Assembly: GCA_014529385.2 (NCBI GenBank)
Contig: CM043954.1
Location: forward strand, 97,426,247 to 97,490,246
Reading direction: 5' to 3'
DNA: 64,000 bases
From: Adiantum capillus-veneris
Taxonomy: Eukaryota > Streptophyta > Polypodiopsida > Polypodiales > Pteridaceae
The notes beneath the pieces are model-generated. The model ran no database searches. It was not told where the DNA came from and saw nothing but the letters and a program-made list of their open reading frames with translations. Position 1 is the stretch's first letter. Each line of letters opens with the position of its first letter. Positions 33,996-46,065 of this stretch are shown piece by piece. A program made the position numbers and the translations under genes.

Positions 33996-35580
33996 AGATG
34001 AGGGTGACACGACGAGCTATGAGTATGAGGCAAAGATGGGCTATGATGAAGGTTACACTAGCACAGAGGAAGAGGAGAGTGAGGATGACATGTTGAAGAT
34101 AGCTGCAGACTTTTTTGGGGTCACCATAGACGACTCTCCACCTAAAGAAGAAGGTATGCAGCCTCAAGCTCATGGTTTAAGCATAGAGGAGGTTTCAAGC
34201 ATGTTGAGTGAAGATTTAACCAAGGGTGAAAAGGAGGGCTATGTTCAACTGTGTGAGTCCTATCCAAATCTGTTTACGATGGAGTACAAGAATTTGCAAG
34301 GTGCAAAAGGGGTGGAGCACAAGATTTTTCTTAAGGAGGGGCATAAGCCTAAAGCACGGAAGCCGAGAAGACTAGGAGAAATTCAAAAGGAAGCCCTTTG
34401 GCAAGAGATCAATAAGCTATTGGATGCAGGCATCATATTCCCTATGAAGGTGTCAGAGTGGGTCTCGCCAGTGGTCATAACCCCTAAGAAGAATGGGAAA
34501 TGGAGAGTGTGTGTTGACTACAAGCCATTGAATGCCACGACCAAGAGGAATCACTATCCATTGCCGTTTCAAGATGAAATCCTAAACTAGGTGGCTGGGC
34601 ATGAAAGATACTCGATTATAGATGGATTTTTGGGGTATTTTCAAATAGGGATTGCGCTTGAAGACCAGTTGAAGACCACATTCATATCTCCATGGGGTTG
34701 TTTTGCTTACCGCAGGATGCCATTTGGATTGGTGAATGCATACGCCACCTTCCAAGGTTGGATGAATAGGGCCGTTTTATTAGGGTCTTCATGGATGATA
34801 TCGGCTGCTATAGTTCAAGGTTGGAGTACCTATCGAAGCTCCAGTTATGCTTTCAAAGGCTTGATGAAGAAGGAGGTTAGTTGAACCCCAAAAAGTGCAA
34901 GCTAGCACAGCCTCGAGCACAAATGTTGGGTCATGTGGTGTCACAAAACAGCATAGAGGCAGATCCTGAGAAGGTGAAGGCATTGGTGTTGATGGAGCCC
35001 CCCTTAGATGCTCAAGGTTTGGCTTCATTTGTTCATAATTTAAAGTATTTGTCACGTTTCTTTTGGATGTTGTCTCAATATGTGCATCCTCTTCAGAAGA
35101 GGGCTCAGCAAGTTCATGGTTATGAGTGGGATGAGGAAGCTCAGGAGGCTTTTGATAGAGTTGCCAGCAGTGTGTCCTCCCAATCGAGAGAATGAATTCT
35201 ATGTGTCTATGACAGTGGGCATAGTTGCTATTGGAGCGATTCTATTGCAAAAGGTAGGGAGAAGCTACAAGCGGATATACTTCAAGAGCAGGGTGATTAG
35301 CCTAGGAGAGGCTACCTACACCGAGGCGGAGCAATGGGTGATGAATCTAGTCTTTGCTTGCAAGAAGTTCAAAGTCCAGTTGATTGTGTGTAAGTTTTTT
35401 GTGCTGACGACTAATAATCTATTGCCAGAGGTAGTGCTACATTTGAAGCCAGGAAGAAGGATTATGAAGTGGGTGTTGGAGCTATAGGAGTTCAAGTTCG
35501 AGTTTAAGGTAGATCACACGAGTCGGTCTCACCTGGCCGACATTCTTTTCAGCAAGGCCATTGATTTACCGGCCTATCCA
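33985..35580 (+). pseudogene. gypsy-2 reverse transcriptase and first RNase H
   Basis: An acidic linker precedes RT: LLDAGIIFPMKVSEWVSPVV, KNGKWRVCVDYKPLNATTKR, YSIIDGFLGYFQIGIA and YRRMPFGLVNAYATFQ. After a shift near 34790, VFMDDIGCYSS keeps both catalytic Asp residues. GHVVSQNSIEADPEKV leads into a gypsy RNase H that is damaged (FYVSMTVGIVAIGAILLQ, GEATYTEAEQWVMNLVFA, FKVDHTSRSHLADILFS). TAG codons at 34588-34590, near 34877 and at about 35485 interrupt. Confidence 0.85.
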
Positions 35581-35616
35581 AGAGTGGTGTGAAATGAAGC
35601 TAAGGAGGAACCCGAC

Positions 35617-36150
35617 TTGGAGGATGCTTTTACTATGTGGTTCGATGGAGCATATCAAAGGGTAGTGCAGAAGGAAGGAGGAGGTGTGGTGATACATGAC
35701 CCACACGACAAAAGTATATTCTCAAAGGCATATGATCTGGATGATTTCCACACCAATAACAAGGCGGAGTATCTCACTCTACATTTGGGTCTTAAGCAGT
35801 GCATAGAATTTGGCATTTCAAGGTTGGTGGTGAAGGGAGATACGCTGCTAGTCATCAAGCAACTGTTAGGACAATGGCAGGTAAAGCGCGTTTTATTGAA
35901 GCATTAGTTCTTTTCCATCAAGAAAATGTTGAAGTCTTTTGAAGAGGTCCAATTCAAGCATGTGAAAAGAGAGAAAAACCAAGAGGCGGATCAGCTAGCT
36001 AGCAGCAAAGTACAGGTGCATGTTGCAGGTCTATATGTGGCCCCAGCCACTTATGCAGGTAGGAAGACTCTCAAAGAGATTGAAGGTTTTTTGGGTACAT
36101 GGCAATGTTCAGAAGGTTTGTCCATGTTGCAAAAGAGAAGAGTGGTGTAA
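35617..36150 (+). pseudogene. gypsy-2 second (Tat-type) RNase H
   Basis: After the first RNase H comes another RNase H fold: MWFDGAYQRVVQKEGGGVVI (first Asp), HTNNKAEYLTLHLGLKQCI (Glu) and LVVKGDTLLVIKQLLGQW (second Asp), then VKREKNQEADQLASSK. An additional archaeal-type RNase H between RT-RH and integrase marks the plant Tat gypsy lineage. A TAG after LLKH and a TAA near 36148 break the frame. Proteins of this lineage often drift in the first RNase H, which fits the poorer state of that domain here. Confidence 0.75.
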
Positions 36151-36186
36151 AAGGCCTGCAAGTTCACACTGGTAGGTGAAGATCTT

Positions 36187-37386
36187 ATGAGCTATGGTCA
36201 TGATGGAGTGCTTAGAAGGGTGCTATACAAAGAGGAGATAGGGATGGTACTGGAGCAATGCCACGAAGAGAGCGGACGCCAGGGCAAAGATCAGGTTCTG
36301 TTTCGAGTGATTAGAGCAGGCTTTTGGTGGCCTTCCATTGTGAAAGGCGTGCATTACTGGTGCAAAACATGCCACAAGTGTCACACTATAGGTGAAAGAT
36401 GACTGGTAGCGGAGTCACAGGGCGCCATCATCGCACAAAGCGCTTTTGATAAGTGGGGTCTCGATGCCCTCTCCCAATGTCTACAAGTGGTAAGAAGTAC
36501 GTGGTGGTAGCCATTGAACACCTTACAAGGTGGGTCGAGGCCAAAGCAGTGAAAGAAGTAAATGCTAATGTGGTGGCTGAGTTTGTGTTTGATAACATCT
36601 GTTGCCATTTTGGTGTTCCATGGGTGTTGGTTTTTTATTGGGGTCAGGGGTTTAGAAGCAAGCTCATGAGCGCACTAGTGGAAACGTTAAAGATTCAGCA
36701 TAGGTTTTCCTCACCCTATCACCCCCAATGCAATGGTCTAGTCGAGAGTGCTAATGGTCAAATTGTCAAGATGTTAACTAAGTATGTGTATAAGCAGGAA
36801 GCTTAGTGGGAAGCAAATCTAGAGAAGTGTCTATGGGCGTATAGGACGTCCTATAAAGTGGCTACAAACTTCACTCCATTCGAGCTTGTCTATGGTAACG
36901 AGGTTGTGTTGCAGTGCATGCACAGCTAGGTGCTTTAAAGGGTATGTGGCGTGTCAATGCCACCCAACAAGGAGTTCTAGAGGATCCAATAGTCAGCTTG
37001 GAGGCTTTGCAGATGGACAGAGAGGTAGCAAAGCAGACAACTATGTGAAGCAGAGAGAGAAGCGGCTTGCCAAATTCAATCAGAACCTCCCGGAAAAGAA
37101 GATAGAGGAAGGAGACCTGGTCATGAAGTACGAAAGCTATCTGGATTTCACATTCCAGAAAAAGTTCAAGAAGAAGTGGACAAGTCCGTATAATGTGAAG
37201 AAGGCCTTTCCGAATGGGACGTATCAACTGGTGAGAGCAAATGGTAAGCTTCTTAGGAACATGGTGAATGGGGTGCAGCTCAAATTGTATTTCAAGAGGA
37301 ATCTAGTACCTGAAGCGCAGCAAATTATAGTCAAGGGGGGTGGGCAACCCACCGAAAGCATGTGGTGTGCGAGAGGAAAGAGATGA
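36187..37386 (+). pseudogene. gypsy-2 integrase
   Basis: The zinc region has EQCHEESGRQGKDQ (second His replaced) and CKTCHKC. The core begins KWGLDAL and, after a shift, GKKYVVVAIEHLTRWVEAKA. The second Asp region reads VFYWGQGFRSKLM, where S-D-x-G is expected, so it is likely dead. The Glu region is HPQCNGLVESANG. A TAG follows YKQEA, then WAYRTSYKVATNFTPFELVY. A C-terminal domain (NQNLPEKKIEEGDLVMKY, GTYQLVRANGKLLRN) ends at 37386. Confidence 0.85.
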
Positions 37387-38371
37387 ATATTTTGTACATA
37401 ATCTGTACATACAGTTATGGTTTTGTGAGTGTTTTTTATCATCAGTTTGGTGTGCCAATTTTAAAGTTTTGTACATATGATTTTGGTCGACCATAAATGT
37501 TCGACGAGGGGGCTGGGCAATGATGGTGCAGCCAAAGTTGGTCGAAGCTAAGAGATGGTCTATGCTAGGCAAAGGGTGCAATTGAGTGCACTACAAAAGG
37601 CTAGGACAAGCGCCAAGGCCCTAGGCAGCCAAAGGATAGCGGGTATGTATGCTTGATGCGGTTTTTTAGGCCAAAAGTGTAGTGGAATGGTCCAGATGGG
37701 ATGGCATATGAAGATGTCCGAAAGGCCAAGTCAAAGCTCTTGAATGTAGAGTTCAGCGTGTTCTAGAAGCCGGTACAGACGGATCGTCAAACGGAGCCCC
37801 GATGTGCAAGATATTGCGGTTGAAAGAAAGAGTGTGTAGCAGATCCCCGACAGACAGGGCAGCTAGGGATAGGTGACCCGGGATGATGTCAATGTATACA
37901 TGTGTAGCGCTTGAGTTACTGAGCATGCCTGTCTTCTCGGATTGCAAATCAGAGCGCTGGATAGCAAGTTACGGTCAGTTGAAGATTTTTTGGGGGTCGG
38001 GTCTGAACCCACTTGACCGCATGAGAAGATGTGCTGTATGGCGTCATTTTGGTCTCGCCAAGATTCTTGGTGAAAGGGTGTACCATGTGGAGTTAGCACG
38101 AATTGACTGCACATCAATCGGATATTCGGTCGGTCAGATACAGCGAAACGAAGTTAGGAGCATTTGGGTAGTGGACAATTGCAGATGATTTTCTAGGTTT
38201 TTCATGGCCTTGGATAGCGAACATCGGGGAATTGGAATGCAGTGGGGTTGGCACGGCCAGGGACCGGCAAAGTGGGGACTCGGCACCAATTTACGACTCA
38301 GTGATTGGATCACTTGGTGCCAATCGGCAGACAAGACAAGGAGGGGAGGAAAGTTGATTTTATCAGGGAAG
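37387..38371 (+). other. gypsy-2 3' untranslated region
   Basis: About 1 kb with no convincing frame. It ends in the purine tract AAGGAGGGGAGGAAAG (38338-38353), expected just upstream of the 3' LTR. Confidence 0.6.
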
Positions 38372-39783
38372 TTTTTTTAAAAAAATTTGAGGGCCTTGGA
38401 GGCTATCACAAGGGCGAGTCAATACATGCTGCCACATGGCTGGCTGATAAACCCGTATGTAGAGAGGAGGTAGAAGAGTGCGCCCTATATGCGCTGAGGC
38501 GAGTTACCCTCATTAGCATCACAAGGTGAAGCTAGGCCTTGGAGCTCTCGTGGCGTTGGCTATGGCTTGGACCCCGGAGGGCGCTGTGTCGGAGCCGCTC
38601 ACACTGCGGGGCGGAAATGGGCCAATTTTGGCGAGTGGGGCGACGGCGTAGGTGGAGCGTACACGGCGGAGAAAGGTGCAGTGGCGCCCGTGGGCCTGGT
38701 TGATGATGTGGTAGGGGCAATTCCCACGGACCCATGGGGCCCCGATATTTTGAGGAAAAGGGAGGGGGCAATAGAGACATCGCTATTGCCTCCCCCCCTC
38801 AGGTAAGAGAAAGGTCCCACAACGCGGATATCAAGCATAGAGCCAGAGAAAGGGAGAGAGAGAGAGGAAGAGAGTTCGAGGGCAGCAGAGGCCATCTGAG
38901 CAGGGCCAAATTGGCCAAATCAAACGTTGTACAGGCAAAGGCAAGACCAAGTGAGCCAAAGAGCAAAATGGGCCAAGGAGGAGTCCGAAAGATAGAGGGA
39001 GAGAGTCAAAGTCAAAATTGAGCACCATAAGGTGAGTCTAAAGAGGGTAAAAAATAAAAGGTAAAAAATAAAAAATAAAAAGCTAGGGGGCAATAGCAAC
39101 ATCGCTAATGCCCCCCTCCCAAGTGCAAAGAGTGAAGAAGAGAGAGGTAGAGCAAGGCGGTGCCCCCCTTCCCAAAAGATACCAATTCAAGATGCCAAGT
39201 AGACCTATTAAATTGTAAATTCCCAAATTAAAGGCCCCCCCAATAAAAGTCAAAAGTGGATTAAAAAAAGGGCTCTTTTCTTGGCCTTTTGAGGTGTCGT
39301 TTGAAGCCTGCAAAGTGGATCTCTTAAGCAAGCTAGCCCCTTTGTAACTTTTGCTTGAAAATGGCCATGGTGATGGCATTGCAAGCCTGTGTATGTGTTT
39401 TTTGAAGTGCAATCAAGCCACAGTTTCCTCCCGTACTGTTGTTTCCCCATCCCCCCTTCTCCTTCTGTTGCTTTCATGGTTCTCCTCGGTGTCGGAAGTA
39501 AGGAAGTATGTGCCCCCCCGGACCGATGGTGTTTTGAGTGAGAGAGTGAGATTGAGTGATTGTGTGCGTGTGTAAGGGTGGAGACAGGAAGTGGGAGTAG
39601 GTGTACCTTGTGTGCTGGTTTTGTGGACTGTGTGAGCAATAGAAATCGAGCAGGCTGTGGTCTGCTAGTGCGATTTGTGTGTTTGAAGGTGTTTTCTGAG
39701 AGGATAGGGGTGCTGTGAATATTCTGAGCTATAGAGAGGCCCTTGTGTTTGTATCGGGTGTGTTCCCCCATTCCCCCTCTCCA
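38372..39783 (+). repeat. gypsy-2 3' LTR (uninterrupted copy)
   Basis: It matches the left LTR pieces in the same order and without insertions, and so serves as the empty site for the TTAA element (near 39208) and the copia element (near 39241). It carries two GGGGGCAATAG hairpins (38761-38800 and 39085-39118). By eye the two LTRs differ more than the copia LTRs do, consistent with an older element. Confidence 0.85.
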
Positions 39784-40742
39784 ACGTCTCCAACGTACCT
39801 CTTTTGTACTAACATAATGTCAACATTTTAGGAAGCGACTCGGGATGGGGCACAGAAACTTAATAAGAGTGTCGATCTCACAAAAGTGAACTCAGAGGGC
39901 TACTCATTCTACGACAAGAGCAAATCAACCACTTCCTAGTCACAAAATCAGTATGCATCCAATCTCACCGGTGTAGGTCATCACGAATTTTTGGCATCCA
40001 AACAAATTCAGAATGCAAAAAAAACACAAGGAGAGATATTACAACACCTAGGGGCACAATCCTACCAAGTTCTCACTGCTCTAGGTCATCACAACTTTTT
40101 GGCATCCAAACGAATTCGGAATGCAACAAAACATAAGGAGAGATATTACACACCTAGGGGCACAATCCTACCAAGTTCTATCACCATCTACGAAGGTACA
40201 TAAATCACAATCCATCACAAAAAATGTGCAAAAAACTAAAACGGATCTACTCAAAAAGGTCCCCTTTAATCATAGAAACAGATATCCATGGTCAGAACAT
40301 CAAAAAACAACCATTTTAACCTTCAAATCAATGCATTTATCTCACAAGCAAAGCGTCGCAAGCCACGATAGGATTGAAAATGGTTATACTTAGATTGTAG
40401 AGCAAGAGACAAGGAATGCAATGTGCTATTCAGAAATGAATTCTGATTACCAATCCAGGAGAAAAGAGGATTACAATTTGTAGCAGCAAGAAGCTCTCAC
40501 AGTGAACGTGTCAAAATCCTCCTTACGAATGATATCTCTTTAGTCCAAAACTAAGGATTTTAACTTAAAGGTTAAGGGAGCTTTCCCACAGCCATTCGGC
40601 CACTTACAAGGGTGTTGACTCAGAGAGGCTGAGAGGGTATGTCAAATTACATTACAATTACAAATCATCATAAGCTAAATTACACGGCTTCTTTTGAAAA
40701 ATTGAGTGATTGTTTATAGGGTTTGGTGTGCATCCGCCTGTA
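39784..40742. other. Non-coding stretch with a 108-bp tandem duplication
   Basis: TAGGTCATCAC...CCTACCAAGTTCT occurs at 39974 and again at 40082-40178 with few changes. The rest shows no sustained frame on either strand. Confidence 0.8.
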
Positions 40743-41390
40743 TCCACCAAGCATTTGCTGATCAACAAAGGTACATTTAGATAGTTGATGACCTGATGGA
40801 TTGGTATGAAAGAACCACCATAGAATGCACTACCTTGAAGAATGTTGTGGAGGGAGCTCTAGAGAAGGATCAAGTAGAGGACTTGCAAGACACCTTGCAG
40901 AAATTTTGTCCAAAAATGGAGCAATGGTGCATTTAGATGAGATAGTTAATCAAGATTACCAATGAGCTTCTTCAGCTGACAATCGATGCCAAGATTTTAT
41001 AGAAATAGATGGCAAACAAGGCAACCTTGGAACCCCAATTCAAGGAGATGGCTGAAATTTTGCTAGAAGCCTAACCACACCAGCCACTTCTTGAAGGGTG
41101 TATTCACACAACATCCTTTTGTCACAAGCTTACCAGAACCTGATTCACCAAAGGCAGAAGAACATTATATGATGCTGACACAAAGACTTGCAATGCTTTA
41201 ACACTGTAAATGGATATGAAGACTATTCAAAAGGAGCAACTGGAACAGGAAGATCTTTATCGCCTTATCCAGAGGGAGAATGTTGTCTCTAGTGCTCAAG
41301 GGTATTCCAGTACACCACGGGTTATCTAGAAACCACCAAAGAAGCAGACTCTAGATAACACAAAAGACAATGAAATGGATTCAGAGTTCT
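40743..41390 (+). pseudogene. Heavily decayed gag-like coding strip
   Basis: One frame reads coherently for about 215 codons (ADQQRYI, VDDLMDWYERTTIECTTLKN, VEDLQDTLQKFCPKMEQW, KATLEPQFKEMAEILLEA, EQLEQEDLYRLIQRENVV) but contains nine stops, six of them TAG. The composition is charged and helix-like. It resembles the Gag N-terminal coiled region of a retrotransposon, but I see no capsid or knuckle, so the identity is a guess. Confidence 0.45.
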
Positions 41391-42825
41391 TAATTCATAT
41401 TGGATTCAGGAGGAAATTTTGGAAATATTCCAAAATTCAAATAAAAATTTGGTAATTATTGGGCTCAATTATTATAGTAACTAATGTAGTAGATAGTTAG
41501 TCAGTTCGACGGCTAGAAATAGGATCCACTATTCATTTAATGGGACACTCTTTTCACTATCATAAAATCTATTGCCTTGGAGCTCTTTATGCTCTCAGTA
41601 CTCGTGTCACTCTTTAATCATGAAGCCCATAGCAGACTTTGGCTCATACTGTTGTACTTTGTTTACACTAATCTAAATACATATTCTAGTTCCAATTTCC
41701 ATTTGAGTTCCAGTCTTGTATTTCATTTCAATCTTTGTTTGGTCTAGTATCTAAAGTCTTTATGTGATCCTACATGCTTGATCTAAACTAGCTCTAATTG
41801 ACCAACCTAGAATTGCTACATAAGTGATCAGCTCATTCCAATGAAAAAGTACATCTTCACATAGTGATAGTAGAGTTTGTGGAAGATTTTTGACTGCTCT
41901 ACGAAAGGGTTTACCAGGTTGGCTCCTCCAATGGCGAGATGTTGACCAAATTTACTAGAGGATTTTCTAATTAGAAATGTGTAGTGGTGTCTATCAACCA
42001 CACAAGCATCAAATTTCATGGGTCATCTTTGGGGGCAATGCGCTAGATAAGTTGAGCATACAAAATGGACAATTGGAGCACAAAAGACACAAAATTTGCA
42101 TTGATTTTTGTGGTGATGAACCATTAATCATAGTCAGTGATGTTTCGTTTATCTCAACAATGTTTGCATCAAAGCTTCAACCTACTGAGGCTAGTGAGAG
42201 CCATTCTACGTGGAGGCAGTGGTGTGCATTGTAAGTACTTATAGACTAAGATAGAATTGTGCTACCTTTGGCTATGCAATGAAGGGATAGGTCTGCAAGT
42301 GAAAAAATCATTAGTGACCTGGAGTAATTGAAAAGACAGCTATCAAGAGTGAAATAGGGATGACATAAAAAGAGTGTGAGATATTGCTGATTTCAAAAGT
42401 GTTATTAATGGCTGATTGTGGAATGCAAATAATCACATGAAGCAGAAGTAGGTTAGTACTCCAATATACCTTGAAAGTACTCCAACCACTAAACTTCATC
42501 ATCAATGCTATTTTAAATGTTCAAAAGGATTTTAAGCAATTAGAAATAGCACTAAGGTCCTTTGCAAGACTGTTGATTTCTTTGAAGGTGATCAAAGTGC
42601 TTTCCTTCTAGGAATTTTCTTTGTTGTAAGTTCCACTAACAAAAATGCTTGAGTGACGTTTGAGAACCTTACACGTAGAAAAAATATCTTGAGATTGCTT
42701 GCAAAACTTTAAAACAAATCTTCAAAAGGGATTTAAAGCACTTCCAATAGCTTAAAACATCTTCAAGAGCATTTTGAAGCACTTTAAAGCATTTTCAAGA
42801 GTGAAAGGTGCTACGACTGCTACAA
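41391..42825. other. No gene recognised
   Basis: AT-rich sequence without a sustained frame. A short segment at 41990-42235 (HKHQISWVIFGGN) faintly recalls the end of a gypsy protease, too weak to call. Confidence 0.4.
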
Positions 42826-43490
42826 GCAGATGCGTGGAAGACCCTGCGAAATACCAAAGACAACATAATGCAACCCATAAAATTGCATACCTAGCCCAAA
42901 TCATGTATTGGTGGTACCAAAAAGGGGTGTCTTGGACACTCCTTTGGTATCACTTTACAAGCCACATCTTCATGTGTTACATGTAAAATAAACTAGCATG
43001 TTATATATCAATGGATAGATTTTTTCATGTAGAATATAAAAGTATAAAGTTTGATAAGTTTTGAGTTTTTTGGAAAAAAAAATACTGGTCCCTACTTTTG
43101 TTAACGGGTACCACTAAAAGGTGCAAAAAGTGGTACCACCAATACATGCTTTTACCCACCTAGAAAATACCGTGAGCACAAAATAGAAGTCGTACGCCAA
43201 CAGAGATATAGAGCGCATGAGAGAGCAAAAGATCATGTACAGATGTGACTCCTAGAGCGGAGTGCCATGCCATCACGACAAGAGAGAGAAGAGAGAAGAG
43301 GAAAGAAGAAGACACAAGCACTGGGTGCAATCTCCCCTAGTGCAAGAGTGAGCATTTCCCTCTTGCACGTATTTTATTTATAGATTCTTCAATGCTCAAA
43401 ATGAATACACATTGGCCGGTCGGCACAAATGTCCATAGATCATAAGGAGAACTTGAGTAATAAATGTATATATCCCTTATCCATAACATA
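42826..43490. repeat. Dispersed repeat copy A (interrupted by a TIR element)
   Basis: GAAGACCCTGCRAAATACCA to TTATCCATAAC matches 44313-44714 in the same orientation, apart from an inserted block at 42902-43148. It includes GAGAGAAGAGRGAAGAGG purine runs and an ATTTTATTTATAGATTCTTC segment. It could be LTR-derived. No protein frame. Confidence 0.75.
42902..43148. mobile_element. Small TIR element (MITE-like, 247 bp)
   Basis: Perfect 18-bp inverted ends, CATGTATTGGTGGTACCA and its complement. The sister repeat at 44313-44714 lacks the block, so it is an insertion. The left end contains a further hairpin (GGTACCAAAAAGGGGTGTC against GACACTCCTTTGGTATC). No coding capacity. The target duplication is unclear. 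Confidence 0.75.
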
Positions 43491-44302
43491 CTCCGGGGTT
43501 GAAAAGGCAACTGCACTTAGTTGCAAGGTACATAAGTGGTGAAGCCGAGTGCGAGGTACCTGTGGAGATTCTTGCCTCACGAGGCGTAGGCACTCTAATA
43601 TACGTGTCAATAAGCATAATTTTCCATAACAAGGTGTGGAGGGGAGAGCCCTGCCCTCTTCAAGCGTAGGAGCTCTAACAAGTGTAGAAATTTTTCCATT
43701 CCCATTCAGTCTAACCGATAAGATCCTTGCCGTAACAATGTACAATGTCTCAACTAGTTTGATGGGATAAAGTTCAAAACACTAGAAGGAAAATAGTGTT
43801 GCTCATGTATGAAGTTTGTCAGACTTGGATAAAAATTTCTCTTAGTATTATTCCTACACTATTGGAAACTCTATAAATCTTCATCATCTTCTTCTACATA
43901 TGTATTAATCAAACCTCTAATACATGTATTCTTGACTTGATGATATTGCATGACATTGATAATTTTTTTAAAATTTTATTTTTATTTTTTGTCCACTTCA
44001 TTTTCTCTAGATACAGTTTGATACTGAGATTACTCTCTTTTCTATTGACATTCCCTAACTCTTGAGAGTCATAGCAAAAACCTATTTCTTAACGATTTCT
44101 ACTCATCGAACACGTGCTTTTCCAAAACATGCGTAGGAAATTGAGGAACAATACATACAAGAATTACAAAATACAGTACTTATGAAGATAATTGTTAACA
44201 AAAATAAAAAATAAAAGGGACCTAGCTCTAGGCTTGTTACGATCTATGTTTTTATGGTCCATATCTCATCCAAGAGCGATGCTATGTGCTCTGATATCAT
44301 TG
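43491..44302. other. No gene recognised
   Basis: AT-rich spacer between the two copies of the dispersed repeat; no sustained frame or structural signal seen. Confidence 0.5.
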
Positions 44303-44312
44303 CTACAAATAG

Positions 44313-44714
44313 ATTCCTAGAAGACCCTGCAAAATACCAAGGACAACATATTGCAACCCATAAAATAGACTAATCTACATACCTGGCAAATATCATGAGC
44401 ACAGAATAGAAGTCGTACGCCAAAAGAGAGATATAGAGCACCTAAGACAGCAGAAGAGCACGTGCATATGCGCCTCCCAGAGCAGAGTGCCACACCTGCA
44501 GGGCGAGAGAGAGAAGAGGGAAGAGGAGGGAAGAAGATGCAAGCACTAGGTTCAATCTCCCCCCGTGCAAGAGTGAGCATTTCCTTTTTGCACATATTTT
44601 ATTTATAGATTCTTCAATGCTCAAAATGAATACACGTTGGCTGGTTGGCACAAATGACCATAGCTCGTAATGAGCACTTGAGTAATAAATGTACATATCC
44701 CTTATCCATAACAC
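44313..44714. repeat. Dispersed repeat copy B (uninterrupted)
   Basis: The direct-repeat partner of copy A; it lacks the TIR element and shows the pre-insertion order. Confidence 0.75.
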
Positions 44715-44829
44715 GACAATGCTATAAAAGTGTTAATTCTTGTCATGCCTTATAGGACATTGAGTTTAGGAGTTGCTTCAATTTATAGCAGGGATACTAT
44801 GATGCCCTTGAATTCATGTTGTGAAGCTG

Positions 44830-45160
44830 ATATCTAATATCTACTTCTTGGAGTTAGTGATGGATTTCATTTGAGAGAAATATGCCCCACTTTTTCTACC
44901 ATATGTTTTATCCAAGAAAAAAATGAAGCAAGCCACAATTTGTCATCTCAAACTCCTTTGCCAAGATCTTTATCATACCACAACTATGATGGTTATGTTT
45001 ATCTATGACATCAAGATCATCCACATAGAGAATAACAAGTGTCACCAATTCACCCTCTTTCAAAAGATATGAATCGAAATTATTTTATGACCTTTAAGAG
45101 GATTTTTGAGCCCTAAAGTTTTCTTGAGGTTGTTGGCCTACTCTTTAGCAAGAGTTTCAA
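44830..45160 (-). pseudogene. copia RT relic, copy 1
   Basis: The minus strand gives KEGELVTLVILYVDDL, then MIKILAKEFEMTNCGLLHFF and a stop, matching the copia RT block around the catalytic Y-V-D-D and the following FEM-x-D-L-G-x-L-x-YFLG. It is frame-shifted upstream. The same relic recurs near 50270-50550 and 61430-61760. Confidence 0.75.
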
Positions 45161-45620
45161 CAATAAGAGGAGGAGAGACAGACACATATGTTGACCTTTT
45201 AGGGTGGCAGAAGGCTAAAATAAAAACTTTCATTGATTTTTCCATCACCCATGGTAGTTAAGAGAGGAAAATGCTTTCATATTTTTTAAATGGGCTCAAA
45301 TAAGGTAAGAGCCTACACGAAAGAAAAGTGTGTGTGCTTGCTTGCAATGGGAGAGAGGCGTGCTAATCACATTTGTATAATAGGAGTTTCAACTTCAAGG
45401 GATTAAGAAACTTACTTTCTAATTTATACATATCCCTTAATTATTGTTTGATATGTCATAGGAAAATACTATGACGGAGAGGGTTTCTCCAAGATCTTCT
45501 TGAATAAAAATGAACTAGTAGAGTGAATGTTTTTTGCATATGGTTGTTTGCAAGTAGTATTAATGTGACAATCTCACTAGTGATTTGCTAATTTAAGTAT
45601 TCCATGCTTGGGGATCCTTT
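45100..45620. repeat. Dispersed repeat Z, copy 1
   Basis: It matches 61690-62060 in the same orientation and 54200-54550 inverted (for example CTCTTTAGCAAGAGTTT and AAGGTAAGAGCCTACACGAAAG). Non-coding in this copy. Confidence 0.75.
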
Positions 45621-45644
45621 GGTTCCAATATTGAATAGTGTTCT

Positions 45645-45731
<87 letters not shown>

Positions 45732-46026
45732 ACACAGGATGTTTTGGTGGTGTGGATGACTTGCACACCTACTTAGAAATATACCTTTCCAGATAATTGT
45801 ACCTTATCTCGAGCTTAAGGCCATTTTTGTGTCCTTCTCTCTTTGCTCATGGACCACGCGTGGCATTTTTTACTCAATCACACGAGCTATGCTCTTCTCT
45901 TAAATAAAAGGTCTTGAGTTCAACTCTCCTCAGACAGATCATTGTGGTCTCTTGGGATAGCTTCCTACGACGTTAAAACTCTCTTCTTCTTCTTCTTCTT
46001 CTTCTTCTTCTTCTTCTTCTGCTTCT

Positions 46027-46065
<39 letters not shown>

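Larger units (their letters stand above)
15019..39783 (+). mobile_element. Ty3/gypsy LTR retrotransposon with nested insertions (gypsy-2)
   Basis: A 1.4-kb LTR is present twice: intact on the right (about 38372-39783) and in three pieces on the left (15019-15860, 17154-17190, 31644-32187), split by a TTAA element and a copia element. The internal region (32188-38371) encodes gag, protease, RT, RNase H, a second RNase H-like domain and integrase on the plus strand, all decayed. The extra RNase H after RT is typical of the plant Tat lineage. A purine tract, AAGGAGGGGAGGAAAG, lies at 38338-38353. I find no matching target duplication, and the exact 5' LTR edge is uncertain by about 20 bp. Confidence 0.8.

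Noticed and set aside
41828-42234. Weak frames resembling a retroelement protease end
   Set aside because: Only a few residues fit and no active-site motif is present.
45840-45950. Possible tRNA-derived SINE (GAGTTCAACTCTCC resembles a B box)
   Set aside because: No A box at the expected distance and no tail or target duplication was seen.
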